From assembly GCA_049601915.1 (NCBI GenBank), contig JBMYRB010000005.1:62001-126000 (forward strand): DNA of 64,000 nt. Reading direction: 5' to 3'. The DNA comes from UBA8079 sp049601915 (GTDB lineage Bacteria > Pseudomonadota > Alphaproteobacteria > UBA6615). Both the position numbers and the translations under genes were made by a program. Within the stretch, counting starts at the first letter, position 1. Every line of letters begins with the position of its first letter. The notes under the pieces are model-generated. The model ran no database searches, was not told the DNA's origin, and saw only the letters and a program-made list of their open reading frames with translations. Positions 1 through 8,853 of this stretch are shown here, piece after piece.

Positions 1-1583
1 GCGACGATCTTGAGTTCATTCTCGATGCCGCGCCCGCGGACCGGCGCACCTTGTTGTTCTCCGCCACCGTGCCCCGCGCGATCGCCAACCTCGCCAAGCG
101 TTACCAGCGCGATGCGGTGCGGGTCTCGACGACGGCGGAACAGCGACAGCATGTGGATATCGAGTATCGCGCCCTCACGGTCGCCCCCAACGATGCCGAG
201 AATGCCATCGTCAATGTGTTGCGGTACTTCGATGCCAAGAACGCGCTCGTCTTTTGCGGGACCCGCGCCGCCGTCAACCGGATGACCAGCCGCTTCGCCA
301 ACCGGGGGTTCCAGGCCGTGGCGCTGTCGGGCGAGCTGAGCCAGAACGAGCGTACCCACGCGCTACAGGCGCTGCGCGACGGGCGCGCGCGGGTGTGTAT
401 CGCGACTGACGTTGCCGCACGCGGATTGGATCTGCCGAACCTGGAACTGGTGGTCCACGCGGATATTCCGAAGAACCGCGAGTCTCTGCTGCACCGTAGC
501 GGGCGAACCGGGCGTGCGGGGCGCAAGGGCGTGTGCGCGTTGATTGTGCCGCACAATATGCGCCGGCGCACCGAGCGGCTTTTGAAAAGCGCCAATGTGG
601 AAGCCACATGGGCTAGCCCGCCGTCCGCCCAGGATATCCTGACGCGCGATCGCGAGCGTATCTTTACCGACCCGTCATTGAGCGAACCGCTGAGCGAGGA
701 AGAACGCGCCTTCGCGAAAGAACTTCTCTCGCAACATGATGCGGAGCAGGTCGCTGCGGCGTTCCTACGTCAGCATCTCGCAGACCAGACCGCGCCCGAA
801 GAGCTGCTCGATGCGGCGCCATCGCACAGTGACCAACCGCGCAAGGATCGGCGAGACAACTTCAAGGACAGCGTCTGGTTCACCCTATCGGTCGGGCGGG
901 ACGAGCGGGCCGAAGCGCGCTGGCTTATGCCGATGCTTTGCCGGGCGGGGCACCTGACCAAGCAGGACATCGGCGCGATCCGGATCCAGGCGAAGGAAAC
1001 CCATGTCGAGCTTGCGGCGGGTTGCGTGGACCGTTTCCTCGAGGGGGTCGGGCCCGGCGGCAAGATGGAGAAGAATATCGTCGTGACCCGGCGGGAGAGC
1101 GACCCCATGGCGAACGTCGATGGACCGCGTGGTGCGGGTGATAAACTCTATGAAAAGAAGACACCGTATAACGCCAAACCGCGCGACGGGCAGGCAACCG
1201 GCGGGTCGAGCGATCGCGGCGATCAAGCTTCTGAAGGAACGGGCCAATCCGGTTCCAAGCCTTATTCGAAAAAGAAGCCTTACCGCGCCAAGTCGCGCAA
1301 CGAGCAAGCGGGTGGCACGCGCCATTTTGATCCGAAACCCGCCGCGCCTTCAGGCGATGAGAAAATGCCCTGGGAAGAAGAAGAAAAGAAGCCCTGGGTC
1401 AAGAAGGGGAAAAAACCGAGCAAGAAGTCGGCCAAGAAATCAGGCAAGAAGCCGGCTGGCATGAAACCCAACAAGGGAAAGCTCGGTCTCAAGGCCCCGA
1501 AGATTAGCGCGAAGGCCCGTGCGGCGATCAATTCCGGCCATGCGCCGATGAAGCGCAAGAAGCCGAAGAGAGACAGGGTTTAA
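1..1583 (+). CDS. DEAD-box ATP-dependent RNA helicase (C-terminal part, 5' end outside window)
   Basis: Frame 3 is open from the window edge, so the N-terminal Walker region lies upstream. Visible helicase motifs are motif III (FSAT, bases 54-65), motif V (ATDVAARGLDLP) and motif VI (HRSGRTGRAGR), which together define RecA-like domain 2 of a DEAD-box protein. After it comes a DbpA-type RNA-binding fold (around bases 860-1050: WFTLSVGRDE...IGAIRI) and a long Lys/Gly/Ser-rich basic tail typical of CsdA/DeaD-class helicases that remodel structured RNA or ribosome precursors. It stands alone, with a 255-base gap downstream to the next open frame. The family assignment is firm. Whether it is DeaD or another DbpA-domain helicase cannot be decided without the N-terminus. 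Confidence 0.92.
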   Translation, partial: DDLEFILDAAPADRRTLLFSATVPRAIANLAKRYQRDAVRVSTTAEQRQHVDIEYRALTVAPNDAENAIVNVLRYFDAKNALVFCGTRAAVNRMTSRFANRGFQAVALSGELSQNERTHALQALRDGRARVCIATDVAARGLDLPNLELVVHADIPKNRESLLHRSGRTGRAGRKGVCALIVPHNMRRRTERLLKSANVEATWASPPSAQDILTRDRERIFTDPSLSEPLSEEERAFAKELLSQHDAEQVAAAFLRQHLADQTAPEELLDAAPSHSDQPRKDRRDNFKDSVWFTLSVGRDERAEARWLMPMLCRAGHLTKQDIGAIRIQAKETHVELAAGCVDRFLEGVGPGGKMEKNIVVTRRESDPMANVDGPRGAGDKLYEKKTPYNAKPRDGQATGGSSDRGDQASEGTGQSGSKPYSKKKPYRAKSRNEQAGGTRHFDPKPAAPSGDEKMPWEEEEKKPWVKKGKKPSKKSAKKSGKKPAGMKPNKGKLGLKAPKISAKARAAINSGHAPMKRKKPKRDRV

Positions 1584-1838
1584 GCTTCGACTGAACCGAA
1601 TTTTTAGACTGAATTTTTCGCTTCTCCTTGTCGCGCGCGGTGGTCTCCGTGAATTGTCAGTCGGTCACGTTTTTGTGTCTACATCCCGTTTCACATGTAT
1701 CTTGCCCGGTGCGCACGTCAAACAGTGGTGTGATTGTATCATGTCATGATGCGCCGACCTCGAGTGCATAGAGGGCTGTTGCGCACAATTCACAACTGGT
1801 TTGTCGATCATGCGTTAGGCGCGCGACGGAGGTGATTT

Positions 1839-1958
1839 ATGGGAATGTTTTCCAAGATTTTTGGTGGTGGTAATTCGCAGAAGCGTGAGGCTCAACCACC
1901 CTCGGCCATGAATTCCGGCGACTCTGCCGACCCGTCCTGGGACGGTGTTGCCGGGTAG
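1839..1958 (+). CDS. possible 39-residue small protein of unknown function
   Basis: A short frame starts MGMFSKIFGGGNSQKR and ends at TAG. It is preceded at 1829-1834 by a strong Shine-Dalgarno (GAGGTG within GGAGGTGA) at good spacing. Nothing in the 39 residues is recognised. It sits directly upstream of a decayed adenylate cyclase fragment and may be the surviving N-terminus of that or another broken gene rather than a working small protein. The strong ribosome site is the only positive evidence. Confidence 0.3.
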   Translation: MGMFSKIFGGGNSQKREAQPPSAMNSGDSADPSWDGVAG

Positions 1959-1970
1959 AATCAGATGGCT

Positions 1971-2198
1971 TGTCCGATACCCGGCGTCGTCGGACGGCGT
2001 AAGTTTATGTTCGATCTATGGGGCGATACGGTGAATGTCGCGTCCCGGGTATCAGATCAGGCGGAGCCCGGCACAGTGCTACTGTCCGGAGATGCCTGGG
2101 CGTAAATCCAAGCGTCCGCGACAGGACAGAGCCGCGGCATGGTGCCGCTTAAAGGCAAGGGCGATGTGGAACTCGTCGAGGTCACGGCGGTCGACTGA
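1971..2198 (+). pseudogene. remnant of a class III adenylate/guanylate cyclase catalytic domain
   Basis: Reading from 1971, the frame gives GVVGRRKFMFDLWGDTVNVA followed by SRVSDQAEPGTVLLSGDAW, the hallmark end of class III nucleotide cyclase domains (the DLWGDTVN segment holds the ribose-binding Asn and transition-state region). An in-frame TAA at 2103-2105 interrupts it. After that the same frame resumes with MVPLKGKGDVELVEVTAVD, the normal C-terminal strand of the domain (family form RGxxxLKGKGxxxxY), and ends at TGA 2196-2198. The N-terminal two thirds of the domain are absent. It is a clear relic with no intact active site. Confidence 0.8.
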
Positions 2199-2236
2199 TC
2201 CGCCGATAGTCCATTCCAGCGCCGCGTTTCTGATCC

Positions 2237-3094
2237 TCAGTCTTTGTAGCGTTTCTGGATCCCGTCCCAACGGGGCATTTCGACGATGTCGAGATACTCC
2301 GGGAAACTCAACCCGGTGTTGGCGAGTTTGAGCTCGCCGCTCTTGATGTCGGCCAGGGTGTCGCGGATCGTTCGCGCGGTGAGCATTAATGTGGTGATGC
2401 CATAGCTGGCGATGCTGTAGCCGATCTCTCCCAGTTCCGCCGGCCCCAGCAGCGGGGTGACCCCGCCCTCGATCATGTTGGCCAGCTGCGGTACGGGCAG
2501 TTCTTCGCACACGCGTCGCATGTCCTCGGTGGATGTCGGCGCCTCGACAAAAAGCGCATCGGCCCCCGCTTTCATGTAGCGCTCGCCGCGTCGCAGCGCC
2601 TCTTCGAGGCCGTCGGTGGCAATGGCATCGGTGCGCGCGATGATGAAGGTGTCGGGGTTCAATCGTTCACCGGCGCAGGCGCGCAGCTTCTCTTCCATCT
2701 CTTCGGCGGGCACGATGCGTTTGCCGGCCATATGGCCGCACCGCTTGGGCGCGACCTGATCCTCGATGAAGATCGCCTGCGCTCCGATTTTCTCATAATG
2801 GTTCAGCGTGTAGACGGCGTTCTTGACGTCGCCATATCCGGTATCGACATCGACCAGGCAGGGCAGGTCGGTGACGGCAAGGATGTCGCGCACGCCGGCG
2901 GAAATTTCGCCGAGACCGAGCAGGCCGATGTCGGGCGCGCCGTAGCGCGCACCGACGATCTGGAAGCCTCCGATCATGAAGGCGTCGAAGCCGGTCTGCT
3001 CGATGATCCGCGCGGTCAGCGCGTCATGTGCGCCTGGAATGACCAGCAGCGATGCCTCGCCGGCGAGTTGGCGGAATGTCTTTCTTTCCGACAT
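2237..3094 (-). CDS. isocitrate lyase/PEP mutase-family lyase
   Basis: This 285-residue protein is of the usual length for the ICL/PEPM superfamily (alpha/beta barrel, Mg-dependent C-C bond lyases such as methylisocitrate lyase or oxaloacetate decarboxylase). Seen: the Mg-site loop DVDTGYGD and the active-site segment PKRCGHMAGK, whose Cys acts as the lyase catalytic residue in the family, so a lyase rather than a mutase is favoured. The ATG at 3094 is chosen over the GTG at 3103 because AGGTGG lies five bases upstream of it. It follows the NIPSNAP gene by nine bases, so both are probably one operon. The substrate cannot be told from sequence alone. Confidence 0.88.
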   Translation of the reverse strand: MSERKTFRQLAGEASLLVIPGAHDALTARIIEQTGFDAFMIGGFQIVGARYGAPDIGLLGLGEISAGVRDILAVTDLPCLVDVDTGYGDVKNAVYTLNHYEKIGAQAIFIEDQVAPKRCGHMAGKRIVPAEEMEEKLRACAGERLNPDTFIIARTDAIATDGLEEALRRGERYMKAGADALFVEAPTSTEDMRRVCEELPVPQLANMIEGGVTPLLGPAELGEIGYSIASYGITTLMLTARTIRDTLADIKSGELKLANTGLSFPEYLDIVEMPRWDGIQKRYKD

Positions 3095-3103
3095 GCTCGC
3101 CAC

Positions 3104-3727
3104 CTAGCGCAGCGGCGAGAAGGGGGCGGCAAACAGGAGCTTGTTGTGCTGGGTGATGATCGCGCCCTTGGGCGACCCCTTCGGCGGCCAGACACCCTTC
3201 GCGACACCTTCCGCGCGCACTTGCGCGCGATGTTCGAAGCTCTCATAGGGCCAGATGTGAACGTATTTATTGAGGCCGCCAATCTCCGAATGCATGACCA
3301 TGGCGCAGGGCGAGAGTTCCATGCGGGCGTCAATCGCGTCCTTCCAGCCGTTGATGATGCCAGGCATGGTGCCGGCGTTCACCGTGTATTCGCGATACTC
3401 GAACAGCGGGCCGTGTTCGCCGCTCAGGAACTCGGTCATAAACGGAAATGGTACGAAGACCTCGGCCTTCATCTCGTGAATCATGGCGCTGATATCCGGT
3501 GGCCAGACGCCGGTCTCGACCGCCTCGGCACCTACCGCTTCACGCGCCGCGAGATTCTCATAGGGCCAGATGTGCACGATCTCGTTCAGCGGCCCGACCT
3601 CCGAGGTGAAGACAGCGGACACGGGTGACAGCTGTTTTCTGCCGTTTTCATAGGCGGCCTCGAAGGCTTTCAGGAATGCGGGAACCATGCGCAGCTTCAG
3701 CCGGTAGGTGCGTACGTCGTAGATCAT
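3104..3727 (-). CDS. NIPSNAP-family protein with two tandem NIPSNAP domains
   Basis: This 207-residue protein consists of two ferredoxin-like alpha+beta NIPSNAP repeats. The first (about residues 1-100) begins YDVRTYRLKLRMVPAFLKAF and the second (about 105-205) begins FEYREYTVNAGTMPGIINGW. Both carry the conserved (L)N-x-(I/Y)-VHIWPYE segment, showing internal duplication. NIPSNAP proteins are dimeric alpha-beta barrels often linked to catabolic operons, with mostly undefined chemistry. The ATG at 3727 is preceded by GGGGAG. The gene lies just upstream of the ICL-family lyase on the same strand and diverges from the SDR catabolic group to the right. The 221 bases between 3728 and 3948 show no further gene. 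Confidence 0.87.
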   Translation of the reverse strand: MIYDVRTYRLKLRMVPAFLKAFEAAYENGRKQLSPVSAVFTSEVGPLNEIVHIWPYENLAAREAVGAEAVETGVWPPDISAMIHEMKAEVFVPFPFMTEFLSGEHGPLFEYREYTVNAGTMPGIINGWKDAIDARMELSPCAMVMHSEIGGLNKYVHIWPYESFEHRAQVRAEGVAKGVWPPKGSPKGAIITQHNKLLFAAPFSPLR

Positions 3728-3948
3728 GTTTTTCTCCCCAAGGCGTTCATGCGTTTTGGTGTTCAGTCGGCGTTCCGGAATGAGCGACCGGCAGTTTGGC
3801 GCGCCCATGATGTGCCGTCCAGCCACGCACATGGGACGGGACGTTTTAGACAGTCTGACATCGGCGCATCTGCAGACATGGTATCTTCCGCATCATCGTG
3901 CGCCGATCAACTGGCAGAACGTACATGAATGCATAGGGGCGTCATCAA

Positions 3949-4695
3949 ATGAACCAGATCGATTTGGCCGGACGTTGCGCCATCGTCACCGGCGCCGCCC
4001 AAGGGATTGGCCGGGCGGTGACCGCGTGCTTGCTGGAATCGGGCGCACAAGTCTGGTTGTGGGACATAGACGAGGCGATGGTTGTGGCGACCGCCGGGGA
4101 ACTTGGCGACGGCGCGCAATCCATGCGGGTCGATGTCGCGGATCCTGGAAGCGTCGTGGATGCGGCACGCGACGTTGTGCAACAGGCAGGCCGGATCGAC
4201 ATTCTGGTCAACAATGCCGGGATATCCGGCGAAAATGCGCCGTTGTGGGAGTATCCGACCGACGAATGGCGGCGTGTTATCGAGATCAATCTCAATGGCG
4301 TGTTCCATTGCTGCAAGGCGGTCGTTCCCTTCATGAGGGACGCCGGTTACGGACGGATCGTCAATATGGCGTCGGTCGCCGGTAAGGAAGGCAATCCCAA
4401 CGCGTCGGCCTACAGCGCCTCGAAGGCGGCCGTCATCGCGTTGACGAAGTCGCTCGGCAAGGAGCTCGCTGGTTATGACATAGCCGTCAACTGCGTGACC
4501 CCGGCGGCCGCGCGGACCGCACTCTTCGATCAGATGAAGCAGGAGCATGTCGACTACATGCTGTCGAAGATTCCCCGTGAGCGTTTTGTCACAGTCGAGG
4601 AAATCGCAGCGATGGTGGCCTGGCTCGCCTCCGCGGAGAATTCGTTCACCACCGCCGCCACGTTCGACCTTAGCGGCGGACGCGCGACCTACTAA
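3949..4695 (+). CDS. short-chain dehydrogenase/reductase (SDR), FabG-like
   Basis: A classical SDR of 248 residues with all signature motifs: cofactor loop TGAAQGIG near residue 14, the NNAG strand near residue 88, catalytic Ser in NMASVAG and YSASK near residue 155. An acidic residue after beta-2 (DIDEA) suggests NAD(H) preference. It would oxidise or reduce a hydroxyl/keto group on a cytosolic substrate. The C-terminus (DLSGGRATY) fits the FabG-like group. It is first in a same-strand series running to 9642 (VOC, second SDR, flavin monooxygenase, crotonases, GST), which suggests one degradative pathway of unknown substrate. Confidence 0.9.
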   Translation: MNQIDLAGRCAIVTGAAQGIGRAVTACLLESGAQVWLWDIDEAMVVATAGELGDGAQSMRVDVADPGSVVDAARDVVQQAGRIDILVNNAGISGENAPLWEYPTDEWRRVIEINLNGVFHCCKAVVPFMRDAGYGRIVNMASVAGKEGNPNASAYSASKAAVIALTKSLGKELAGYDIAVNCVTPAAARTALFDQMKQEHVDYMLSKIPRERFVTVEEIAAMVAWLASAENSFTTAATFDLSGGRATY

Positions 4696-4821
4696 GCCCG
4701 GGCGGCAACCGGATCAGACTTCAGGGCCGGCTATGCTTTGCGTAAAGTGGTCTGGAATCGTAGGTTCCTGCGGCAACGCCATCGTCAGGCTGGTTTAAAT
4801 GAAACTCGGAGGATCGCTCCC

Positions 4822-5316
4822 ATGGCCATTTCTCATCTCGAACATTTTCTCGTCGTCGCCCAGGATTATGAGGCGACGGTGCAGTGGTATATCGACAATC
4901 TCGGTTTCGAAGAGGGCCCCCATCCGGATTTCGGCGCCGATGTCGAGGTGACGTGGCTCTATCTCGGTGATCGCGACATCATACATGTCGTCCCGCCGCG
5001 CCCGAACGACGAGCCCCTTCCTGTGCCGGACCCGAACGCGACACCCGAGGATATTGCGCAAGGCAGCCGACCGATTCACCACATCGCGTTCCGCGCGTCC
5101 AATCGCGTGGAGATGACCGACCGCCTCAAGAAACATGGCGTGACCTATCTTGAGCAGCAGGCCAGCAAGGAAGATCTCTACCAGGTCTTCGTGCGCGACC
5201 CGAACGGCATCACGGTCGAGCTCAACTTCCCCGCCGAGGAGGCCGCCGACATGGAGGGTCTCGCGCAACTGGCGTTGCGCCCGGAGAAGTGGAAGGACGA
5301 AGTGCCGACGGGGTAG
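4822..5316 (+). CDS. VOC-family (glyoxalase/extradiol dioxygenase-like) protein
   Basis: This 164-residue vicinal oxygen chelate protein has two beta-alpha-beta-beta-beta halves. Metal-ligand candidates are the His of SHLEHFLVV near the N-terminus, the His pair in IHHIAFRA near residue 90 and the Glu in NGITVELNF near residue 135. Such single-polypeptide VOC proteins act as lyases, isomerases or dioxygenases. The ATG at 4822 is preceded by CGGAGGA at 4807-4813; a longer upstream reading has no ribosome site. It lies between two SDR genes in the 3949-9642 catabolic series. Confidence 0.85.
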   Translation: MAISHLEHFLVVAQDYEATVQWYIDNLGFEEGPHPDFGADVEVTWLYLGDRDIIHVVPPRPNDEPLPVPDPNATPEDIAQGSRPIHHIAFRASNRVEMTDRLKKHGVTYLEQQASKEDLYQVFVRDPNGITVELNFPAEEAADMEGLAQLALRPEKWKDEVPTG

Positions 5317-5355
5317 GCCCCGCCAAACATAGACATACACAGAGGAAGAAACGTC

Positions 5356-6147
5356 ATGGATTTGGGATTAAATGGGAAGCGCGCGCTCGTGCTTGGCGGT
5401 AGCCGGGGGATCGGTTTCGGGATCGCGAACGAGCTGGCCGCGGAAGGCGCACGCGTCATGCTGTGCAGTCGTGATACGGCAGCATGTGAAGAGGCTGCCG
5501 CGCGTATCGCCAAAGAACATGATGTCGAGGTGATTGGCCGCGCTTGCGATATGTCGGACCTCGATGCGGTCGATGCCACCGCGGCCGCTGCCGTGACGGA
5601 GCTGAGCGGTGTCGATATCCTGATCAACAACACCGGCGGACCGCCGCTCGGACCGATCAGCGCCGTCGATTCGGAAAGCTGGACACAATATTTCGAGGCG
5701 ATGGTCGTCAGTGTCATCCGTCTGACCGGTCACCTGTTGCCGAGTATGCGCGAACGAAAATGGGGCCGGGTTATCACCGTGTCGTCGTCCGGCGTGGTGG
5801 AGCCAATCCCGGTACTGGGCATCTCGAACACGCTCCGCGTGGCACTGGTTAACTGGTCAAAGACGATCGACCTTGAAATCGCGCCGGACGGGGTGACGAT
5901 CAACGTCATCATGCCGGGAAGGATCGAGACCGATCGCCTGCGTTCCACGCGTGCGGCGATGGCCGAAAAACAGGGAATCAGCCTCGAAGAAGCCGCCGCG
6001 GCACAGGCCGCCGACATTCCCGTCGGGCGGGTTGGCACGGTCGAGGAATTTGCGGCCCTGGCGACGTTCCTGGCCAGCGAGCGGGCGAGCTTCCTGACTG
6101 GCCAGGTCTATGCAGTCGATGGCGGCATGATCAGCAGCACGCGCTGA
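5356..6147 (+). CDS. atypical SDR-family protein lacking the Tyr-Lys catalytic pair
   Basis: This 263-residue SDR fold keeps the cofactor loop GGSRGIGFG and a NNTGG strand. At the position of the YxxxK dyad it reads GISNTLRVAL, so the catalytic Tyr and Lys are replaced by hydrophobic residues, although the flanking Ser region (TVSSSGV) and the PGRIETDRL segment after it are conserved. A divergent SDR subgroup with this SN-x-LR signature exists in bacteria, often named 3-oxoacyl-ACP reductase without proof. The start ATG has GAGGAAG 8-10 bases upstream. It may bind nucleotide or substrate without classical hydride-transfer catalysis, or use other residues. Confidence 0.85.
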   Translation: MDLGLNGKRALVLGGSRGIGFGIANELAAEGARVMLCSRDTAACEEAAARIAKEHDVEVIGRACDMSDLDAVDATAAAAVTELSGVDILINNTGGPPLGPISAVDSESWTQYFEAMVVSVIRLTGHLLPSMRERKWGRVITVSSSGVVEPIPVLGISNTLRVALVNWSKTIDLEIAPDGVTINVIMPGRIETDRLRSTRAAMAEKQGISLEEAAAAQAADIPVGRVGTVEEFAALATFLASERASFLTGQVYAVDGGMISSTR

Positions 6148-6151
6148 CTCG

Positions 6152-7132
6152 ATGGTAAGTCTCTCCGTCCTTGATCTCGCCTATATCGGCGAGGGCTTCG
6201 CCCCCGCCGATGCGCTGGCCAACGCGCGCGATCTGGCGCAACACGCCGAGGCGGCGGGCTATGAAAGATTCTGGCTGGCGGAGCATCACAACCTCGCCGG
6301 AATCGCTTCCGCGGCCACGGCCGTGTGCATCGGTCATGTCGCCGGTGGCACGAAGATGATCCGCGTCGGTGCGGGCGGAATCATGCTGCCGAACCATTCG
6401 CCGATGGTCGTCGCCGAACAATTCGGCACTTTGGCGACGCTGTTCCCCGGTCGTATCGATCTCGGTCTGGGACGCGCGCCGGGCACGGATCAACGCACGT
6501 TACAGGCGCTGCGGCGCGGACCGGAATCGTCGGAGGACTTTCCCCAGGACGTGGTCGAGCTCCAGGCCCTGCTGGGCCCGGCCGAGGACGGCCAGACCAT
6601 CCATGCGATCCCCGGCGAGGACACCAATGTGCCGCTTTGGATTCTGGGGTCGAGCCTGTTCGGTGCGCAACTCGCCGCCATGCTGGGGCTGCCCTACGCC
6701 TTTGCCTCCCACTTTGCGCCCCAGGCACTGATGCAGGGGGTGGAGATTTATCGCGACCGGTTCGAGCCGTCGGCGCAACTGGCGACGCCCTATGTGATGA
6801 TTGGCTGCAACGTCGTCGTCGCTGATACCGAGGACGAGGCACGGCGCCTCTTTACCACGCCCCAGCAGCAATTCACGCGCATGGTCCGAGGAACGCGCGG
6901 GCAACTGCCGCCACCCGTCGATGACATCGAGGCCTTCTGGTCGCCGATGGAAAAGGCGCAGGCATCATCCATGCTGGGCTGTTCCTTCTATGGTTCTCCG
7001 GACACGATCAAGGACAAGTTGGCCCCGCTGATCGAGGCGACGAATGCCGACGAACTGATGGTCGTGGGTGCGATATGGGATCACGCCGCGCGGGTGCGGT
7101 CTTACGAGCTGCTGGCCGAGGCGATGTGCTAG
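6152..7132 (+). CDS. LLM-class flavin-dependent monooxygenase (MsnO8/luciferase-like)
   Basis: This 326-residue protein of the bacterial luciferase TIM-barrel superfamily uses reduced FMN (or F420) to oxidise small substrates. Family segments seen: LDLAYIGEG at the N-terminus, YERFWLAEHHN near residue 40, a beta-strand cluster with IRVGAGGIMLPNHSP near residue 75, and GRIDLGLGRAPGT near residue 105. Spacing and motifs fit the MsnO8-type LLM subgroup. It starts four bases after the SDR stop, so it is translationally close-coupled. The flavin reductase partner is not in the window. Confidence 0.9.
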   Translation: MVSLSVLDLAYIGEGFAPADALANARDLAQHAEAAGYERFWLAEHHNLAGIASAATAVCIGHVAGGTKMIRVGAGGIMLPNHSPMVVAEQFGTLATLFPGRIDLGLGRAPGTDQRTLQALRRGPESSEDFPQDVVELQALLGPAEDGQTIHAIPGEDTNVPLWILGSSLFGAQLAAMLGLPYAFASHFAPQALMQGVEIYRDRFEPSAQLATPYVMIGCNVVVADTEDEARRLFTTPQQQFTRMVRGTRGQLPPPVDDIEAFWSPMEKAQASSMLGCSFYGSPDTIKDKLAPLIEATNADELMVVGAIWDHAARVRSYELLAEAMC

Positions 7133-7153
7133 GGGTCAAGGGAAAGGGATCAG

Positions 7154-7945
7154 ATGGCGGTCAGGATTGAGAAGGATGATGGGGTGTGGACGGTCATTCA
7201 TTCCCGCCCCGAGGTGCGTGGCGCCATGGACCCTGAGAGCGCAGACGCGCTCTACGACGCCTTTCGTGCGTTCGATGCCGATGACGATGCACAGGTCGCT
7301 GTGTTCTGGGGTGAGGGGGGCGCGTTCTGCGCGGGTTGGGACCTGAAGCACGCCTCTGCCTTGTCCGGCGCCGACGCGCTGGATCAGTTCGATTTCCCCG
7401 ATGACGGAGAGCCGCCGATGGCGGCGATGGGCCCCAGCCGTCTGGAGTTGTCCAAACCGGCGATCGCGGCCATCGCTGGGCCCGCTGTCGCGGGCGGCAT
7501 GGAGCTGGCCATCTGGGCCGACATGCGAGTGATGGAGGAGACAGCCTTCATGGGGGTCTACTGTCGCCGTTGGGGCGTGCCGCTGATCGATGGCGGTACG
7601 GTGCGGTTGCCGCGTCTCGTAGGAGAAGGGCGCGCGATGGATCTGATTTTGACCGGGCGCCGCGTGGATGCCGACGAGGCGCTGCGGATCGGGCTTTGTG
7701 AGTATGTCGTGCCCGAAGGAGAGGCCCGGGCGAAGGCCGAAGCGCTGGCCCATGATATCGCGCGCTTCCCGCAAAGCTGCATGCTCGCCGACCGTTGCTC
7801 CGCGCTTGCCCAGCATGGTCTGAGCGAGCGCGACGCGTTGCGCCAGGAGTGGCGTAACAGCAAGCGTGAAGTGAACGGGGGCGTTCAGGGTGCCGCGCGC
7901 TTCGCGTCTGGCAAGGGGCGGGGTGGCGACTTCGGCGATATCTGA
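7154..7945 (+). CDS. enoyl-CoA hydratase/isomerase (crotonase family)
   Basis: A 263-residue crotonase-fold protein. The first oxyanion-hole loop is GGAFCAGWDLK near residue 55, and the second is AIAGPAVAGGMELA near residue 105, with WADMRV following. These bind the acyl-CoA thioester and polarise its carbonyl. The usual catalytic Glu positions are not clearly both present, so hydratase, isomerase or hydrolase activity cannot be distinguished. It follows the flavin monooxygenase by 21 bases on the same strand. A second, distinct crotonase lies at 8854. Confidence 0.88.
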   Translation: MAVRIEKDDGVWTVIHSRPEVRGAMDPESADALYDAFRAFDADDDAQVAVFWGEGGAFCAGWDLKHASALSGADALDQFDFPDDGEPPMAAMGPSRLELSKPAIAAIAGPAVAGGMELAIWADMRVMEETAFMGVYCRRWGVPLIDGGTVRLPRLVGEGRAMDLILTGRRVDADEALRIGLCEYVVPEGEARAKAEALAHDIARFPQSCMLADRCSALAQHGLSERDALRQEWRNSKREVNGGVQGAARFASGKGRGGDFGDI

Positions 7946-8015
7946 GAATATTGTTCGTCAGGCATGGACCGGGGTTCGCGGAGGGCGCCCATTCGGTTTC
8001 GTAAGGAATGTTGCA

Positions 8016-8774
8016 ATGATCACGCTCTATCACGCTCATCATTCGACCTGCAGCCAGAAGGTGCGTGTGGTACTGGCCGAGAAGGAACTGCCGTTCGAGA
8101 TGGTATTTCTCGAGCTGGGCAAGAAGGATCAGCTCGACCCCGAATATCTAAAGCTCAACCCGAACGGCGTGGTGCCGACCCTCGTTGACGGGGATGACGT
8201 CATCCTGGAATCGAGTGTCATCTGTGAGTATCTCGATGAGCGATATCCCGGCGTCGAGTTGAGCCCGGGCGATGTGGTCGAACGGGCCCGGATGCGGGCT
8301 TGGATGCATTTCGCCGAAGAGGTGGCCGTTCCGGCGATTCGCGTGCCGTCATTCAACCGCGCCTTTCTCTATCGTTTCGAAGGCCTCGATCAGGCGCGGT
8401 TCGAAGACGAGCAGATGAATGTCCGCAAGGTGCGTCGGGAGATGTTTCAGCGGATGGGTAAGCCGACGGGCTTCAGCCGCAAGGATGTCGATATTGCACT
8501 GGGTCAGCTCGACGACACCTGTGCACGCATGCAGACTGCCCTAGAGGCCGGACCGTGGCTGATGGGCGAACAATTCACCCTGGCCGACGTGTTGGTGATC
8601 CCGGCCATCGACCGGATGGCCGATCTGGGTCTGGCCGGCATTTGGGAGGACAATTACCCTCTGGTGGGAGCCTGGTATGAGCGGTTTCAGGCCCGGCCTT
8701 CCTTCGTGGCGACCTATTACGAGGGTTCGCGGGTTTCGGACTTTCTTGAACTTCACCCGCTCTATACAGATTGA
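8016..8774 (+). CDS. glutathione S-transferase family protein
   Basis: A 252-residue GST with an N-terminal thioredoxin-like domain (MITLYHAHHSTCSQKVR, then NPNGVVPTLVDGD and the glutathione-contacting ESSVICEYLDERYP) and an all-alpha C-terminal domain. The Ser/Cys in HSTCSQK sits where catalytic Ser/Cys lies in beta/theta/zeta-type GSTs. The ATG at 8016 begins the domain and has AAGGA 9-13 bases upstream; longer readings overlap the crotonase gene. Placement between two crotonases suggests a catabolic role, for example glutathione-dependent isomerisation or ring/ether cleavage, which is inference. Confidence 0.88.
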   Translation: MITLYHAHHSTCSQKVRVVLAEKELPFEMVFLELGKKDQLDPEYLKLNPNGVVPTLVDGDDVILESSVICEYLDERYPGVELSPGDVVERARMRAWMHFAEEVAVPAIRVPSFNRAFLYRFEGLDQARFEDEQMNVRKVRREMFQRMGKPTGFSRKDVDIALGQLDDTCARMQTALEAGPWLMGEQFTLADVLVIPAIDRMADLGLAGIWEDNYPLVGAWYERFQARPSFVATYYEGSRVSDFLELHPLYTD

Positions 8775-8853
8775 ACTTGAACTGATCGATGCAGCGCGGA
8801 TATCTGACGCCGCGAAACAAGCAAGCGGCCGATATAACGTCCAGGAGAGACAC

